A stretch of DNA of 13,444 nt, from NCBI GenBank assembly GCA_035513215.1, contig DATKCK010000110.1:1-13444 (forward strand). Direction: 5' to 3'. This DNA is from DATCZB01 sp035513215. Its GTDB lineage: Bacteria > Pseudomonadota > Gammaproteobacteria > Steroidobacterales > Rariloculaceae. The first letter of the stretch is position 1; every line of letters begins with the position of its first letter. Below the pieces are notes generated by a model. That model searched no databases. It was given only the letters and a program-made list of their open reading frames with translations, and was not told the origin of the DNA. Made by a program: the position numbers and the translations under genes. Positions 13,413 through 13,444 of the stretch are shown piece after piece.

Positions 13413-13444
13413 TGGGGTCACGGTAAATGGGGTCAGACCCCTTT
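13407..13444 (+). repeat. REP-like palindromic repeat, right edge
   Basis: CGGTAATGGGGTCA (13407-13420) is followed directly by CGGTAAATGGGGTCA (13421-13435), an imperfect tandem copy with one inserted A. The second copy runs into the palindrome GGGGTCAGACCCC (13429-13441) and then TTT. Positions 13425-13441 are identical to the reverse complement of 1-17. The hairpin plus T-run could terminate infA transcription, but the stem is short. The full extent is unknown because the window ends inside or just after the element. Confidence 0.7.

Noticed and set aside
1..13444. CRISPR array, rRNA, insertion sequence or prophage genes
   Set aside because: I looked for regularly spaced repeats, transposase or integrase motifs and conserved RNA-gene sequence and saw none apart from the short edge repeats.

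Overview
The window looks like a GC-rich gammaproteobacterial chromosome segment. The best taxonomic clue is gene order. serS, lolA, ftsK, then aat and infA, matches the backbone of the E. coli region that (from memory) carries infA-aat-cydCD-trxB-lrp-ftsK-lolA-rarA-serS. Here rarA, lrp, trxB and cydCD are absent, and a VanZ-like gene and a FemAB-like gene are present. Genus cannot be assigned from sequence alone. Nothing looks phage-like, plasmid-like or CRISPR-like, and every gene except the repeat-bounded ends appears intact.

Layout: (1) 1-34, a palindromic repeat at the left edge. (2) 43-2345, minus strand, a two-gene NatA/NatB-type ABC exporter (ATPase then permease, overlapping by 4 nt). 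(3) 2373-2626, a divergent control region with a perfect TATAAT box for the minus-strand operon and a TAGAAT box for the plus-strand operon. (4) 2627-6484, plus strand, a compact four-gene operon: YIP1-family membrane protein, HlyD/MacA-type periplasmic adaptor, MacB-type ATPase, and MacB/FtsX-type permease. (5) 6462-11104, minus strand, ftsK-lolA-vanZ-like-serS, tightly packed; serS ends inside the end of the MacB permease gene (23 nt convergent overlap). (6) 11105-11219, a short divergent spacer with a clear ftsK promoter. (7) 11220-13412, plus strand, FemAB-like acyltransferase, aat (ATGA overlap) and infA. (8) 13407-13444, a palindromic repeat at the right edge.

How the genes work together: the left half is envelope traffic (one NatAB-type exporter and one MacAB-type tripartite efflux or export system, transcribed divergently from a shared spacer). 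The right half is housekeeping: chromosome segregation (FtsK), lipoprotein delivery to the outer membrane (LolA), tRNA charging (SerS), N-degron tagging (Aat) and translation initiation (IF-1).

The most unusual structure is at the edges. The same 17-nt sequence, AAATGGGGTCAGACCCC, sits at both ends in inverted orientation, reading outward. At each end it lies directly downstream of a stop codon and is preceded by a degenerate partial copy. This looks like a dispersed REP-like repeat, and the sequence probably stops there because an assembler could not cross it. Secondary points are a TTG-initiated infA with nested inverted repeats upstream, and a possible short leader peptide coupled to natA. 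I did not find a convincing wholly new system; the YIP1-MacAB operon is the nearest candidate for an uncharacterised function.
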